A stretch of 64,000 nucleotides of DNA from an uncultured Crocinitomix sp. (GTDB lineage: Bacteria > Bacteroidota > Bacteroidia > Flavobacteriales_D > Crocinitomicaceae): the NCBI GenBank assembly GCA_905478225.1, contig CAJQHR010000004.1:91369-155368 (forward strand), written 5' to 3'. Under the pieces are notes generated by a model, which ran no database searches, was not told where the DNA came from, and saw only the letters and a list, made by a program, of their open reading frames with translations. Of the stretch, positions 54,852-64,000 are shown one piece after another. The translations under genes and the position numbers were made by a program. Positions within the stretch are counted from its first letter, which is position 1, and every line of letters begins with the position of its first letter.

Positions 54852-57170
54852 TTGGGACTCATAAAAAAATTTAGTGACACTAAAATTAACTTTAAATTAA
54901 CTGTTGGTTTTTTTGTTATTGCATTCCTTTGTATTTTAATTATTGGTTTGGTTGCATACTTTAAAGGGAAGAGTTCTTTAAGGGAGGAATCCTTTAATCG
55001 GCTTACAGCTGTTCGAGAAATGAAAGCTGCTCAAATTGAAGATTATTTTAGTGATATCTCAAATCAAATCATCACTTTTTCTGAAGATCATACAATAGTA
55101 GATGCTATGGAAGCATTCACTTTAGGTTTTGACAGTATTGAGGCACATATCGCACATTCTCTCGAAGAACTTGCTGCAGCTGAGGCGCGTTTGAATCTGT
55201 ATTATGAAGATGAATACTTATCGCGTTTAAATGTAAACACCATAATTTCGGAACATGTCGCGGATCATTAACCACAGCATGCCTCCTCTATTATTTTACA
55301 AGATTTATATATTTCAAATAATGAAAATCCGGTTGGAAATAAACATTATTTAAATTCGGCATTAGACAAAAGTGCTTATAGTCAATCGCACGGTATCTAT
55401 CATCCGCTAATTCGGTCTTATCTCGAAAAATTCGAGTATTACGATATTTTTTTGGTAGATAATGCCACTGGTCATATTATTTATTCCGTCTATAAAGAAG
55501 TTGATTTTGGAACTTCTTTATTAGATGGTCCATACGCGAACTCAAATATTGCAGCAGCTTTCAATGAATCTAGAATTTCCACTGAGAAAGACTTTGTTAA
55601 GTTGGTGGACTTTGCGCCATATCATCCTTCTTATGATGCTCCGGCTTCTTTTGTGGCCTCGCCTATTTTCAAGGATGATAAAAATATTGGAACCCTTATT
55701 TTTCAAATGCCAATTCAAAAAATTAATGATATTATGACCAATCGACATGAATGGGCAAATATTGGATTAGGGAAAAGCGGCGAGACATATATTGTAGCAG
55801 ATGATTTTACCCTAAGAAATCAATCGCGCTTTTTCATTGAAGATCGTGAAAATTATTTTAAAATGATTTCGGATTTAGGGCTGCCGAAAGAAACAATTGA
55901 TCAAATTAAAATTTTTGAAAGCACAGTAGGTTTGCAACCTGTTGAAACAATTGGAACCATAGCTGCACTAAATGGTGAATCAGACACTAAATTCTTTGAA
56001 GATTATCGCGGTGTCGAAGTACTCTATTCCTACAAGCCTCTTAAAATCAAAGACATGCACTGGGTCATCATGAGTGAGATTGATAAAGACGAAGCATTTG
56101 CGCATGTTTATGACTTAAGAAAAAATATACTAGTCATTTTTATTGGTTTATTAATTTCGATTGCATTTGCGTCATTATTCATATTAAGGAAAATCACCAA
56201 ACCGATTAAAGAACTAACAACCACGGCAGAAGAATTGGCAGATGGAAATTTAGAGGTGGAAATTGATCCAAGAGGTGGAGACGAAATTGGGACTTTAGTC
56301 AAAAGTTTCATACACATGCAGGATTCAGTACAAGATTTGATCCACAACTTGGAAGATAAAGTTGAAGCCAGAACAGAGGAACTGCAGAAGAAAAAAGAAA
56401 TGGTTGAAGAAAAAAACCGCGAAGTGTTGGATTCAATCAATTATGCATTGCTTATTCAAAAAGCGATTTTGCCAACTAAAGCCAAAATCAAATCAGCCTT
56501 GCCTAATAGCTTTGTTTATTTTAAACCGAAGGATATTGTTTCTGTTGATTTCTATTGGATGCATAAAAGTGCAGATGAAGTGATTATTGGCGCAATTGAT
56601 TGCACGGGACATGGAGTGCCCGGAGCTTTGGTGAGTGTAGTTGGCGCCAATGGTTTAAATCGTTGTGTCAAAGAATTCAATTTAACTAAGCCTGCTGAAA
56701 TTTTAGACAAATTATCTGAACTTGTTAAAGAAACATTCGAAAAGGATGAAGATCAAGTAAAAGATGGAATGGATGGTGCCTTATGCGCAATTGATTTAAA
56801 AAATAAAAGTTTGACGTATGCTGGGGCAAATAACCCGTTGTGGATTATCAGAAATGCAACTGGCGAAATTGAGGAAATAAAGGCCAACAAACAACCTATT
56901 GGTAATTTTGAATTTGCCAAACCTTTTACCAATCATGAATTACAAATGGAAACTGGCGACACGGTTTACATCTTTTCTGATGGATATGTAGACCAATTTG
57001 GAGGTGCAAAAGGCAAGAAATTTAAATACCGCACACTTAAAAATTTATTGCTAAAGCATAAAAGCGAAAGTTTGGAAGCGCAATACCAATTATTGGATAA
57101 AGTATTCATAGATTGGAAAGGCAATTTAGAGCAATTGGATGATGTTTGCATGATTGCTGTGCGTTTTTAA
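54852..57170 (+). pseudogene. CACHE-HAMP-SpoIIE sensor phosphatase with in-frame TAA
   Basis: One continuous frame of about 772 codons starting at TTG 54852 (GLIKKFSDTKINFKLTVGFF) is cut only by TAA at 55269-55271. It resumes immediately with PQHASSIILQDLYISNNENPVG, which matches the next part of the sensor domain. Order: membrane helix (about 18-38), extracellular dCACHE-like sensor (about 40-420, including YYDIFLVDNATGHIIYS), second helix (425-447), HAMP (448-500), coiled coil, and SpoIIE/PP2C (550-772) with AIDCTGHGVPGALVSVVG and FSDGYVDQFGG. The usual SGDFYW metal motif reads SVDFYW. The architecture resembles SiaA/RsbU phosphatases that control partner-switching. The C-terminal 572 residues could be expressed from an internal start. 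Confidence 0.8.
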
Positions 57171-57301
57171 TTGACTGAAGCTACAAGACTTTGATATGCA
57201 ATTGTGCCATTCACCTGGTGATTGATCTTCCCAAACCATTTCTTAATTCCATTTCTGATGCTTTGAAGGTCCTGGATCGTTGCACTCATTGCCGGATTCA
57301 T
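57167..57301 (-). CDS. Possible 44-residue ORF or gene remnant
   Basis: A short minus-strand ORF (MNPAMSATIQDLQSIRNGIKKWFGK...) ends across the stop codon of the phosphatase gene. A second frame in the same stretch also has protein-like sequence (NNESGNECNDPGPSKHQKW..., interrupted by a TAA and preceded by a hydrophobic segment). One is probably a remnant of a small exported protein, but I cannot tell which frame is real. No family recognised. The rest of 57171-57454 holds nothing else I can support. Confidence 0.2.
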   Translation of the reverse strand: MNPAMSATIQDLQSIRNGIKKWFGKINHQVNGTIAYQSLVASVN

Positions 57302-57454
57302 TATTATATCCTACTACTGATTGGCAAATAACTAATGCGCATACATAAATTAAAATGCAGAATTCTAGGTTTCAAAATTTCAAAAGCACGCGGAATATCT
57401 CAAGAGCCAATTAATACGAGCTATTTCCAGTTCAACCAAATCATGAGCAGAAAT

Positions 57455-57977
57455 CTATTTCGTGAATTTAAAGCTATTCAATATTTGTTTACCAGCGGCG
57501 AGGTTGCCATTATAACAATCAATTGTTATTTCAAAAGCTTTCTTTTTTTCTCGGTTCATTATAATGAGAACAATAACAGGCTTCATTTGATTCATGTGAT
57601 CATCTCTTTCACCGACTACGATAATAACTATCGGGGATATTTTTAAGGGCTTCACCTTCAGACACCACTTTTTTCGCCAAATATTTCGCTATATCTCGAG
57701 TTGCAAGCTTCACATCCCTTTAGTAATCTTTAGTTCTTCTATTCAATTTAAAAACTTCAATGTCCACGGCATAATCATCATTTTCCCACCCAAAAACGCG
57801 CGGTTCAGATAGCGTTAAATACTTATGTAAATCCACCGGTGACTCAAAAGTCAAGTTAAAACGTTTCAACTTTTCAGGAAATTGAGCGTAGGACTGATTG
57901 ACATTTACAAGCAAAAATGTCAGCACGAAAAAGGCTTTGAAAAATCTGGGAAATTTCTTAGTGGAGTTTGGAGTCAT
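57455..57977 (-). pseudogene. Disrupted small exported protein gene
   Basis: A signal peptide (FFKAFFVLTFLLVNVNQSYAQ) begins at ATG 57977. That frame is broken by TAA at 57720-57722 after TKDY. It continues readably (RDVKLATRDIAKYLAKKVVSEG, then EALKNIPDSYY), then shifts frame and goes on as VVGERDDHMNQMKPVIVLI to the TAG at 57455. So one nonsense and one frameshift lesion interrupt a gene of about 170 codons. The C-terminal beta segment (IMNREKKKAFEITIDCYNGN) looks well preserved. Family not recognised. Confidence 0.65.
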
Positions 57978-58051
57978 TGCTATTAATTTAGATCCAATTT
58001 AGTGAAAATTATTTTTTCCATTGGATTCCGCTTTTATAAGGGAACAAAAAA

Positions 58052-58080
58052 GCCCCTCAATTGTCAGAAAATAGAGGGGC
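58052..58080 (-). terminator. rho-independent terminator of gyrB
   Basis: GCCCCTC (58052-58058) and GAGGGGC (58074-58080) form a 7-bp GC-rich stem. On the minus strand it is followed by TTTTTTG, 27 bases past the gyrB stop. Confidence 0.9.
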
Positions 58081-58106
58081 TAATTTAAACAACTTACTTT
58101 TTATTA

Positions 58107-60065
<1,959 letters not shown>

Positions 60066-60145
60066 TCATTTTAAAATTATGTCCTGTAATCGCCGCAAAT
60101 CCTGCGCTATGACTATAGGTTTAGCATGTGTAAAATCACAACAAA

Positions 60146-60153
60146 CAAAGATA
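60146..60153 (-). promoter_or_regulatory. -7 element of gyrB
   Basis: On the minus strand TATCTTTG is a full TAnnTTTG match, leaving a leader of about 75-80 bases before the ATG at 60062. No good TTG -33. Confidence 0.35.
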
Positions 60154-60447
60154 CAATTTCAAAGATGAAACTAAGGGGTTTCGGAGGTGTTTTGAAAGTA
60201 GTTTTCAACATGTAATTAACAATTTGCGCTAATTCGCTAAAATGTTGGAGTTTACGGCATAATTCAGAACATAAAACCGTTCATAAACACAAGATGTAAA
60301 TGCAATTTTCAGCTCTACTGAATAACGGTGAAAGAATAGCACCAAAATTGCCCCTTTTTTACAGTGATTTAAATAAAAGAAAGCATCATGTTAAAATTAA
60401 GAGCACAAAAACAAACAATAATCACACTTTATTTGTTATTATACCAT

Positions 60448-60455
60448 TACTTTTG
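60448..60455 (+). promoter_or_regulatory. -7 element of the ferredoxin-reductase gene
   Basis: TACTTTTG is a full TAnnTTTG match about 60 bases upstream of the ATG at 60515. The TTTG at 60432-60435 is too close (12-base spacer) to be an ideal -33. Confidence 0.4.
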
Positions 60456-60514
60456 TGCCGCGCAGAAGTTAAAACATACTGTTTTAATAAAAGTGCCTCT
60501 CAAAATTTGAAGTT

Positions 60515-61582
60515 ATGAGCAATACATTTTTTACGCTTAATGTTAAAAACGTAAACAGAGAAACGGCAGAAACTGTTTCTATTTTTTTTGATCTTTCTGA
60601 GGATCAAAAAGCAAATTTCAACTTTATACCCGGGCAATATTTAACGCTTAGAACAACGATAGATGGCGAAGATGTTCGTAGATCTTATTCAATATGTACA
60701 GCGCCCTATGAAAATGAACTAGCTGTTGCCGTGAAGGAAATTGAAAATGGTGTGTTTTCTGGTTTTGCAAACAAGACCCTAAAAGCAGGTGACCAATTGG
60801 ATGTTATGGCGCCCATGGGTAATTTCAAAATTAACACTGCTGCTGAAAATAGTAAAAACTATATTTTTTATGCTGCAGGATCAGGAATTACACCTGTTAT
60901 TTCCATGATTAAATCCATTTTAAGAGAAGAACCTTCAAGTAACGTTCAACTTTATTACGGAAATAGAAATAGTGACAGTGTGATCTTTAAATCGCAATTG
61001 GATGCATTGAATGATGAATACATCAATTTTAACAGAAATTACATATACAGTAAACAAGACACTGGAAATGATTTAACGAATGGCCGAATTAATGCCGCTA
61101 AGTGTCAAGCATTTTTTGATAAAAGCCAGGAGAATATTACAATTGATGGTATATACGCTTGTGGACCAGAGGAAATGATAATGTGTGTAAAAGACTTCTA
61201 TTTGGAAAAAGGCTTAAGTAAAGATAAAATTCATTTTGAATTGTTTACTGCAGCTGTTCCAACTGAGATTGCTGCCCCTGTTGAAAGCGGTGAACCGGTT
61301 CAAAGCGAGGTAACTGTGATTATTGATGACGAGGAATATCAATTCTCGTTGAATACGAAGGGAAAAAATATCTTACAAGCTGCGCAAGATGAAGACGCTG
61401 ATGTTCCTTTTTCATGTAAAGGTGGGGTATGCTGTACATGTCGTGCTAAAGTAATGGAAGGCACAGTAAGTATGGATTTGAACTTTGCGCTTGAAGAAGA
61501 CGAAGTTGCCGGCGGATTTATTTTGACTTGTCAGTCTCACCCTACCTCTGAAAAGGTAGTGGTTTCATTTGATGAATACTAG
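60515..61582 (+). CDS. Ferredoxin-NADP reductase/2Fe-2S oxidoreductase (PaaE-like)
   Basis: 355 aa. An FAD-binding domain (PGQYLTLRTTIDGEDVRRSYSICTAP) and a NAD(P)-binding domain (YAAGSGITPVISMIKSIL) are followed by a C-terminal plant-type 2Fe-2S ferredoxin (CKGGVCCTCRAKVMEG and CQSHP). This layout is that of phenylacetyl-CoA oxygenase reductase (PaaE) and similar oxygenase reductases, which pass electrons from NADPH to a terminal oxygenase or desaturase. No paa genes lie nearby, so the electron acceptor is unknown. Flavobacteria carry stand-alone copies. Monocistronic, with a terminator at 61623-61657. Confidence 0.9.
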   Translation: MSNTFFTLNVKNVNRETAETVSIFFDLSEDQKANFNFIPGQYLTLRTTIDGEDVRRSYSICTAPYENELAVAVKEIENGVFSGFANKTLKAGDQLDVMAPMGNFKINTAAENSKNYIFYAAGSGITPVISMIKSILREEPSSNVQLYYGNRNSDSVIFKSQLDALNDEYINFNRNYIYSKQDTGNDLTNGRINAAKCQAFFDKSQENITIDGIYACGPEEMIMCVKDFYLEKGLSKDKIHFELFTAAVPTEIAAPVESGEPVQSEVTVIIDDEEYQFSLNTKGKNILQAAQDEDADVPFSCKGGVCCTCRAKVMEGTVSMDLNFALEEDEVAGGFILTCQSHPTSEKVVVSFDEY

Positions 61583-61622
61583 GTTTATACAATTCGTGTA
61601 AATTCGAATAAATAGTTTTAAG

Positions 61623-61657
61623 AACCGTGCTTTAGTCTACCTAGAGGGCGGTTTTTT
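61623..61657 (+). terminator. rho-independent terminator
   Basis: AACCGTGCTTTAG pairs with CTAGAGGGCGGTT (one mismatch, two G-U pairs, 5-base loop), followed by TTTTTT. It lies 40 bases past the ferredoxin-reductase stop. Confidence 0.8.
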
Positions 61658-61700
61658 AATAGGCTTCATTTGAGGTTATAAGTGAATTCCTCCTCGACTA

Positions 61701-61733
61701 TTGAGTTTGATCTCTGATTATTCTCTAATTTTG
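61701..61733 (+). promoter_or_regulatory. Promoter for SDR gene, near-leaderless
   Basis: TTG at 61701-61703, a 22-base spacer and TAATTTTG at 61726-61733, a full match. The ATG is at 61739, only five bases past the -7 box, so the mRNA may have little or no leader. Confidence 0.55.
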
Positions 61734-61738
61734 CATGT

Positions 61739-62431
61739 ATGAAGAACATTGTAATTATTGGTGGCAGCAGAGGAATTGGCAAAGCATTAGCCATACAACT
61801 TAGTGAAGATCACCGTGTGCTCGTATTGGCGAGAAGTATTGAGAAATTACAAGAGATGCAAGAAACGAGTCCCAGCGACAATTTAATGATTGGTGCTGTC
61901 GACTTATCTGCGCCGAATTTACGCGATTATCTTTCAACACTAATTTCGAGTTATTTTGACCAAGTGGATGTGCTGATTAATAATGCGGGCTATTTGGTTA
62001 ACAAGCCGTTTTTAGACTTAACAGAAAAGGATATTGAAGATTCGTTTGCAACGAACGTGTTTGGTTTAATACAAAGTTGCCAAGCCGCAGTTCCTTTAAT
62101 GGAAAAACAAGGAGGTCATATAGTAAATATTGGTTCAATGGGCGGTTTTCAAGGCAGTTCAAAATTTGCTGGACTCAGCGTTTACAGCGCCAGCAAATCT
62201 GCCGTTGCTGGATTCTCTGAATGTTTGGCGGAAGAATTAAACGATAAAAACATACAAGTAAATTGCTTAGCATTAGGTGCGGCGCAAACCGAAATGTTGG
62301 AAGAAGCTTTTCCTGGTTACGAGGCGCTAGTATCCGCGGAAGAAATGGCACAATTCATTGCAAATTTTAGCTTAAATGCAAATGGTTGGATTAACGGAAA
62401 GGTAATTCCAGTATCACTTTCAACTCCCTAA
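61739..62431 (+). CDS. Short-chain dehydrogenase/reductase (classical SDR)
   Basis: 230 aa. IGGSRGIGKALA is the NAD(P)-binding loop, LINNAGYL the NNAG motif, IVNIGSMG carries the catalytic Ser and YSASKSAVAG the Tyr-x3-Lys pair. All classical SDR residues are present. An Arg/Ser after strand 2 (ARSIEK) favours NADP. Members reduce or oxidise hydroxyl/keto groups in lipids, sugars or cofactors; the substrate here is unknown. Single gene with its own strong promoter. Confidence 0.9.
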   Translation: MKNIVIIGGSRGIGKALAIQLSEDHRVLVLARSIEKLQEMQETSPSDNLMIGAVDLSAPNLRDYLSTLISSYFDQVDVLINNAGYLVNKPFLDLTEKDIEDSFATNVFGLIQSCQAAVPLMEKQGGHIVNIGSMGGFQGSSKFAGLSVYSASKSAVAGFSECLAEELNDKNIQVNCLALGAAQTEMLEEAFPGYEALVSAEEMAQFIANFSLNANGWINGKVIPVSLSTP

Positions 62432-62446
62432 AGGTCTTAGTAATTT

Positions 62447-62552
62447 GCAATAGGCAATAGGCAATGTGTAATATGAATACCCAAAAATTGAAGGCATACT
62501 AATTTAACAATTGATAAATGCACATTGTGAATTGATAATCGAACATTGATAA
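62447..62552 (+). repeat. Short intergenic repeats before MOSC gene
   Basis: A tandem 7-base unit GCAATAG occurs 2.7 times (62447-62465), and ATTGATAA occurs three times (62510, 62531, 62545) in the leader of the MOSC gene. Irregular spacing rules out a CRISPR array. Similar low-complexity leaders are common in Bacteroidota. Confidence 0.6.
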
Positions 62553-62559
62553 TTGAAAA

Positions 62560-63204
62560 ATGAAGGTAGTTTCTGTAAATATTGGTAAAAAGCAAACTGT
62601 CTCTTGGCGAGGCAAAGCAGTGCAAACAGGTATTTATAAATATCCGGTTGATCGGTCAATAATTTTAGGAGAGACGGATGTGGAAGGAGATGTGGTTTAT
62701 GATCGCCGCTATCACGGCGGGGTTGACAAGGCTTGTTATTTATATTCGAAAGATCATTATGCCTTTTGGAAAGAAAAATATCCTGATTTAGACTGGAATA
62801 ACGGAATGTTTGGCGAAAACATTACAATTGAAGGACTCAATGAAGCCGAGTTACAAATTGGCGATATTCTTTACATTGGGGAATGCCGTGTGCAAGTTTC
62901 GCAACCACGACAGCCGTGCTTTAAACTGGGCATTCGTTTTGAAACTCAAAAAATATTGAAGGATTTTATTGCCGCTCCATTTCCTGGCGTCTACGTTAGA
63001 GTTATTCAACCGGGAGCAGTGCAAAAAGGCGACCATGTCCAACTTTCTGAGCGTCTTCATGATTCTATTGGATTACTTGAGGTTTGGGAGTTACTTTACA
63101 GCAAAAACCAAGATCAAGATTTACTTGAATTTGCAGCACATTTTCAGCATATGGGCACTGACGCTAAAGAATCCCTCCTTAAAAAATTGAATGAAATGGA
63201 TTAA
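62560..63204 (+). CDS. MOSC-domain protein
   Basis: 214 aa. The MOSC fold is evident: VVYDRRYHGGVDKACYLYSKDHY, GMFGENITIEGL, LQIGDILYIGECRVQVSQPRQPCFKLG, where the conserved Cys binds the molybdenum cofactor sulfur or thiol substrate. It is of YiiM/YuaD type. YiiM reduces hydroxylated compounds, and other MOSC proteins act as sulfur carriers to Mo enzymes. No Mo-cofactor genes are adjacent. Probably in a loose group with the SDR gene upstream and GAF gene downstream; no shared function is clear. Confidence 0.9.
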   Translation: MKVVSVNIGKKQTVSWRGKAVQTGIYKYPVDRSIILGETDVEGDVVYDRRYHGGVDKACYLYSKDHYAFWKEKYPDLDWNNGMFGENITIEGLNEAELQIGDILYIGECRVQVSQPRQPCFKLGIRFETQKILKDFIAAPFPGVYVRVIQPGAVQKGDHVQLSERLHDSIGLLEVWELLYSKNQDQDLLEFAAHFQHMGTDAKESLLKKLNEMD

Positions 63205-63288
63205 AAACCCTGCCTTTGTTTCCAAACTTAAAGTATTTTAGCTTATAATAGTATTGAATAATAAATTGAATTCGACTAAACGCTTATC

Positions 63289-63825
63289 ATGACTGGTGAA
63301 CTACCAAAAAATTGGCAAAAAGAGAAGCACAGTGAAATAACAGAGGGGCGGCAATCTGAATTGCTGCAGGAATTCGCTATTGCTATTAACGCACAAGCGT
63401 CTGCTTATGATTTGGTTTGGGAACTTGTTAATCAAGTCAATAAACTACTTAATTATGAGGATTGTGTGCTTTATCTTTATGACAAGGATAAAGAAAGCCT
63501 GATTCAAATGGCAGCCTATGGCGAGAAAAAAGTTAACAAAAAAAACATTATTGAACCTATTAGAATTGAGCCCGGAGAAGGAATTGTAGGGCGTGTTTTT
63601 CTATCAGGAATGGGGCGTGTTATTGGTGACACGAGCTTGGACGGAAATTACATTATTGATGATCGATTTCGATTATCTGAAATTTCAATTCCAATTCTAA
63701 TAAATGATGAAGTGATTGGGGTTATCGATTCAGAGTATCCTACTCAAAATTACTACACGAATAACGATCTTACGATTCTGTGTGAAGTGGCAAAGTTATT
63801 TGCTGCGAAAATGAAAACGTTTTAA
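63289..63825 (+). CDS. Stand-alone GAF-domain protein
   Basis: 178 aa from ATG 63289. One GAF domain spans about residues 30-175: LVWELVNQVNKLLNYEDCVLYLYD, IRIEPGEGIVGRVFLSG, IPILINDEVIGVIDSEYP. No kinase, HTH or other output domain follows; the stop is clear. GAF domains bind cyclic nucleotides, haem or small ligands. Proteins of this shape in Bacteroidota often pair with a separate histidine kinase or response regulator, but none is visible here. Confidence 0.8.
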   Translation: MTGELPKNWQKEKHSEITEGRQSELLQEFAIAINAQASAYDLVWELVNQVNKLLNYEDCVLYLYDKDKESLIQMAAYGEKKVNKKNIIEPIRIEPGEGIVGRVFLSGMGRVIGDTSLDGNYIIDDRFRLSEISIPILINDEVIGVIDSEYPTQNYYTNNDLTILCEVAKLFAAKMKTF

Positions 63826-63887
63826 CGGTTTTTTGATCACTTCTAGAGATGATTCTAAAAAAAGGAATTACTGGATTCTTCGCTTTC

Positions 63888-64000
63888 TTACCAGTATGAT
63901 TTAGCCACGGCTAATGTTAATCTATCGAAGAGCCTTTCTCCAAAGTATCTGCGGTTAAGTTTGTAGCAAAATTCATTCAAATAATTCTGCAAATATTTAC
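63888..64000 (-). mobile_element. C-terminus of an IS1595-family (ISXO2-like) transposase, truncated by window edge
   Basis: Not in the ORF track because it runs off the right edge. On the minus strand the last 37 codons read KYLQNYLNEFCYKLNRRYFG... LFDRLTLAVAKSYW and end at TAA 63888-63890. The LQ-YLNEF-RR and LFDRL pattern is the hallmark of the C-terminal end of IS1595/ISXO2 transposases. The terminal inverted repeat should lie between 63826 and 63887, but I cannot identify it. The element is probably whole beyond the window, or a remnant. Confidence 0.75.

Noticed and set aside
57335-57646. 103-codon plus-strand ORF in the decayed zone
   Set aside because: It is antisense to the clearer broken exported-protein gene (57455-57977) and shows no family pattern.
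48959-57977. Genome-wide reassignment of TAA to a sense codon
   Set aside because: TAA is the normal terminator of many intact genes here (for example rplS, the ROK kinase and the MFS permease), so a changed code is excluded.
62447-62552. Possible CRISPR-like array before the MOSC gene
   Set aside because: Units are 7-8 bases with irregular spacing and there are no conserved 20-40 base repeats or spacers.

Overview
The window is an AT-rich chromosomal segment from a member of the Bacteroidota, most likely a flavobacterium-like (Flavobacteriales) organism. The evidence is TonB receptors with N-terminal carboxypeptidase-regulatory-like domains, exported proteins with type IX secretion (T9SS) C-terminal domains, many short SPaseII lipoproteins, a BshA bacillithiol enzyme, and promoter candidates of the form TTG-N17-23-TAnnTTTG. 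Translation starts generally lack Shine-Dalgarno sequences. I see no tRNA, rRNA, CRISPR array or prophage. The only mobile-element trace is a transposase C-terminus running off the right edge.

Layout. 1-2.8 kb: the end of a surface-polysaccharide region (GT4 glycosyltransferase and asnB, minus strand). 3.0-8.3 kb: a mannose-type sugar operon (FucP-like MFS permease, ROK kinase, GH92 alpha-mannosidase). 8.5-13.2 kb: a metal-uptake operon (DUF4856 lipoprotein, imelysin-like lipoprotein, FecA-like TonB receptor) behind an inverted repeat overlapping the promoter. 13.2-20.8 kb: alpha/beta hydrolase, secreted nuclease/phosphatase, Gfo/Idh/MocA oxidoreductase, polyprenyl-phosphate sugar transferase, then small hypotheticals and a frameshifted pseudogene. 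20.9-27.5 kb: TetR-TolC-MFP-RND efflux operon. 27.7-33.4 kb: RNase H with two viroplasmin domains, START protein, PCMD-like T9SS protein with a TonB receptor, and a cysteine-peptidase-like protein. 33.4-40.2 kb, all minus: gene fragment, NAD(P)-binding protein, AraC regulator, EEP phosphatase, two rhomboid proteases, mutL and a small membrane protein. 40.4-48.8 kb: GH3/beta-lactamase fusion, bshA, SiaB-like kinase, YkgJ protein, an SthA-like flavoprotein without redox cysteines, and rplS. 48.9-58.0 kb: a decayed zone. 58.1-64.0 kb: gyrB, ferredoxin reductase, SDR, MOSC, GAF and the IS1595-type remnant.

The most unusual signal is the 48.9-58.0 kb zone. Four genes there are interrupted, and each contains exactly one in-frame TAA inside otherwise continuous coding sequence; two also carry frameshifts. 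Two of them are sensor proteins ending in SpoIIE/PP2C phosphatase domains. These are the kind of enzyme that normally opposes a SiaB-type kinase, and an intact SiaB-like gene lies at 44.8-45.4 kb. The default reading is pseudogene formation (or assembly error), but the repeated use of TAA deserves a check by read mapping and proteomics.
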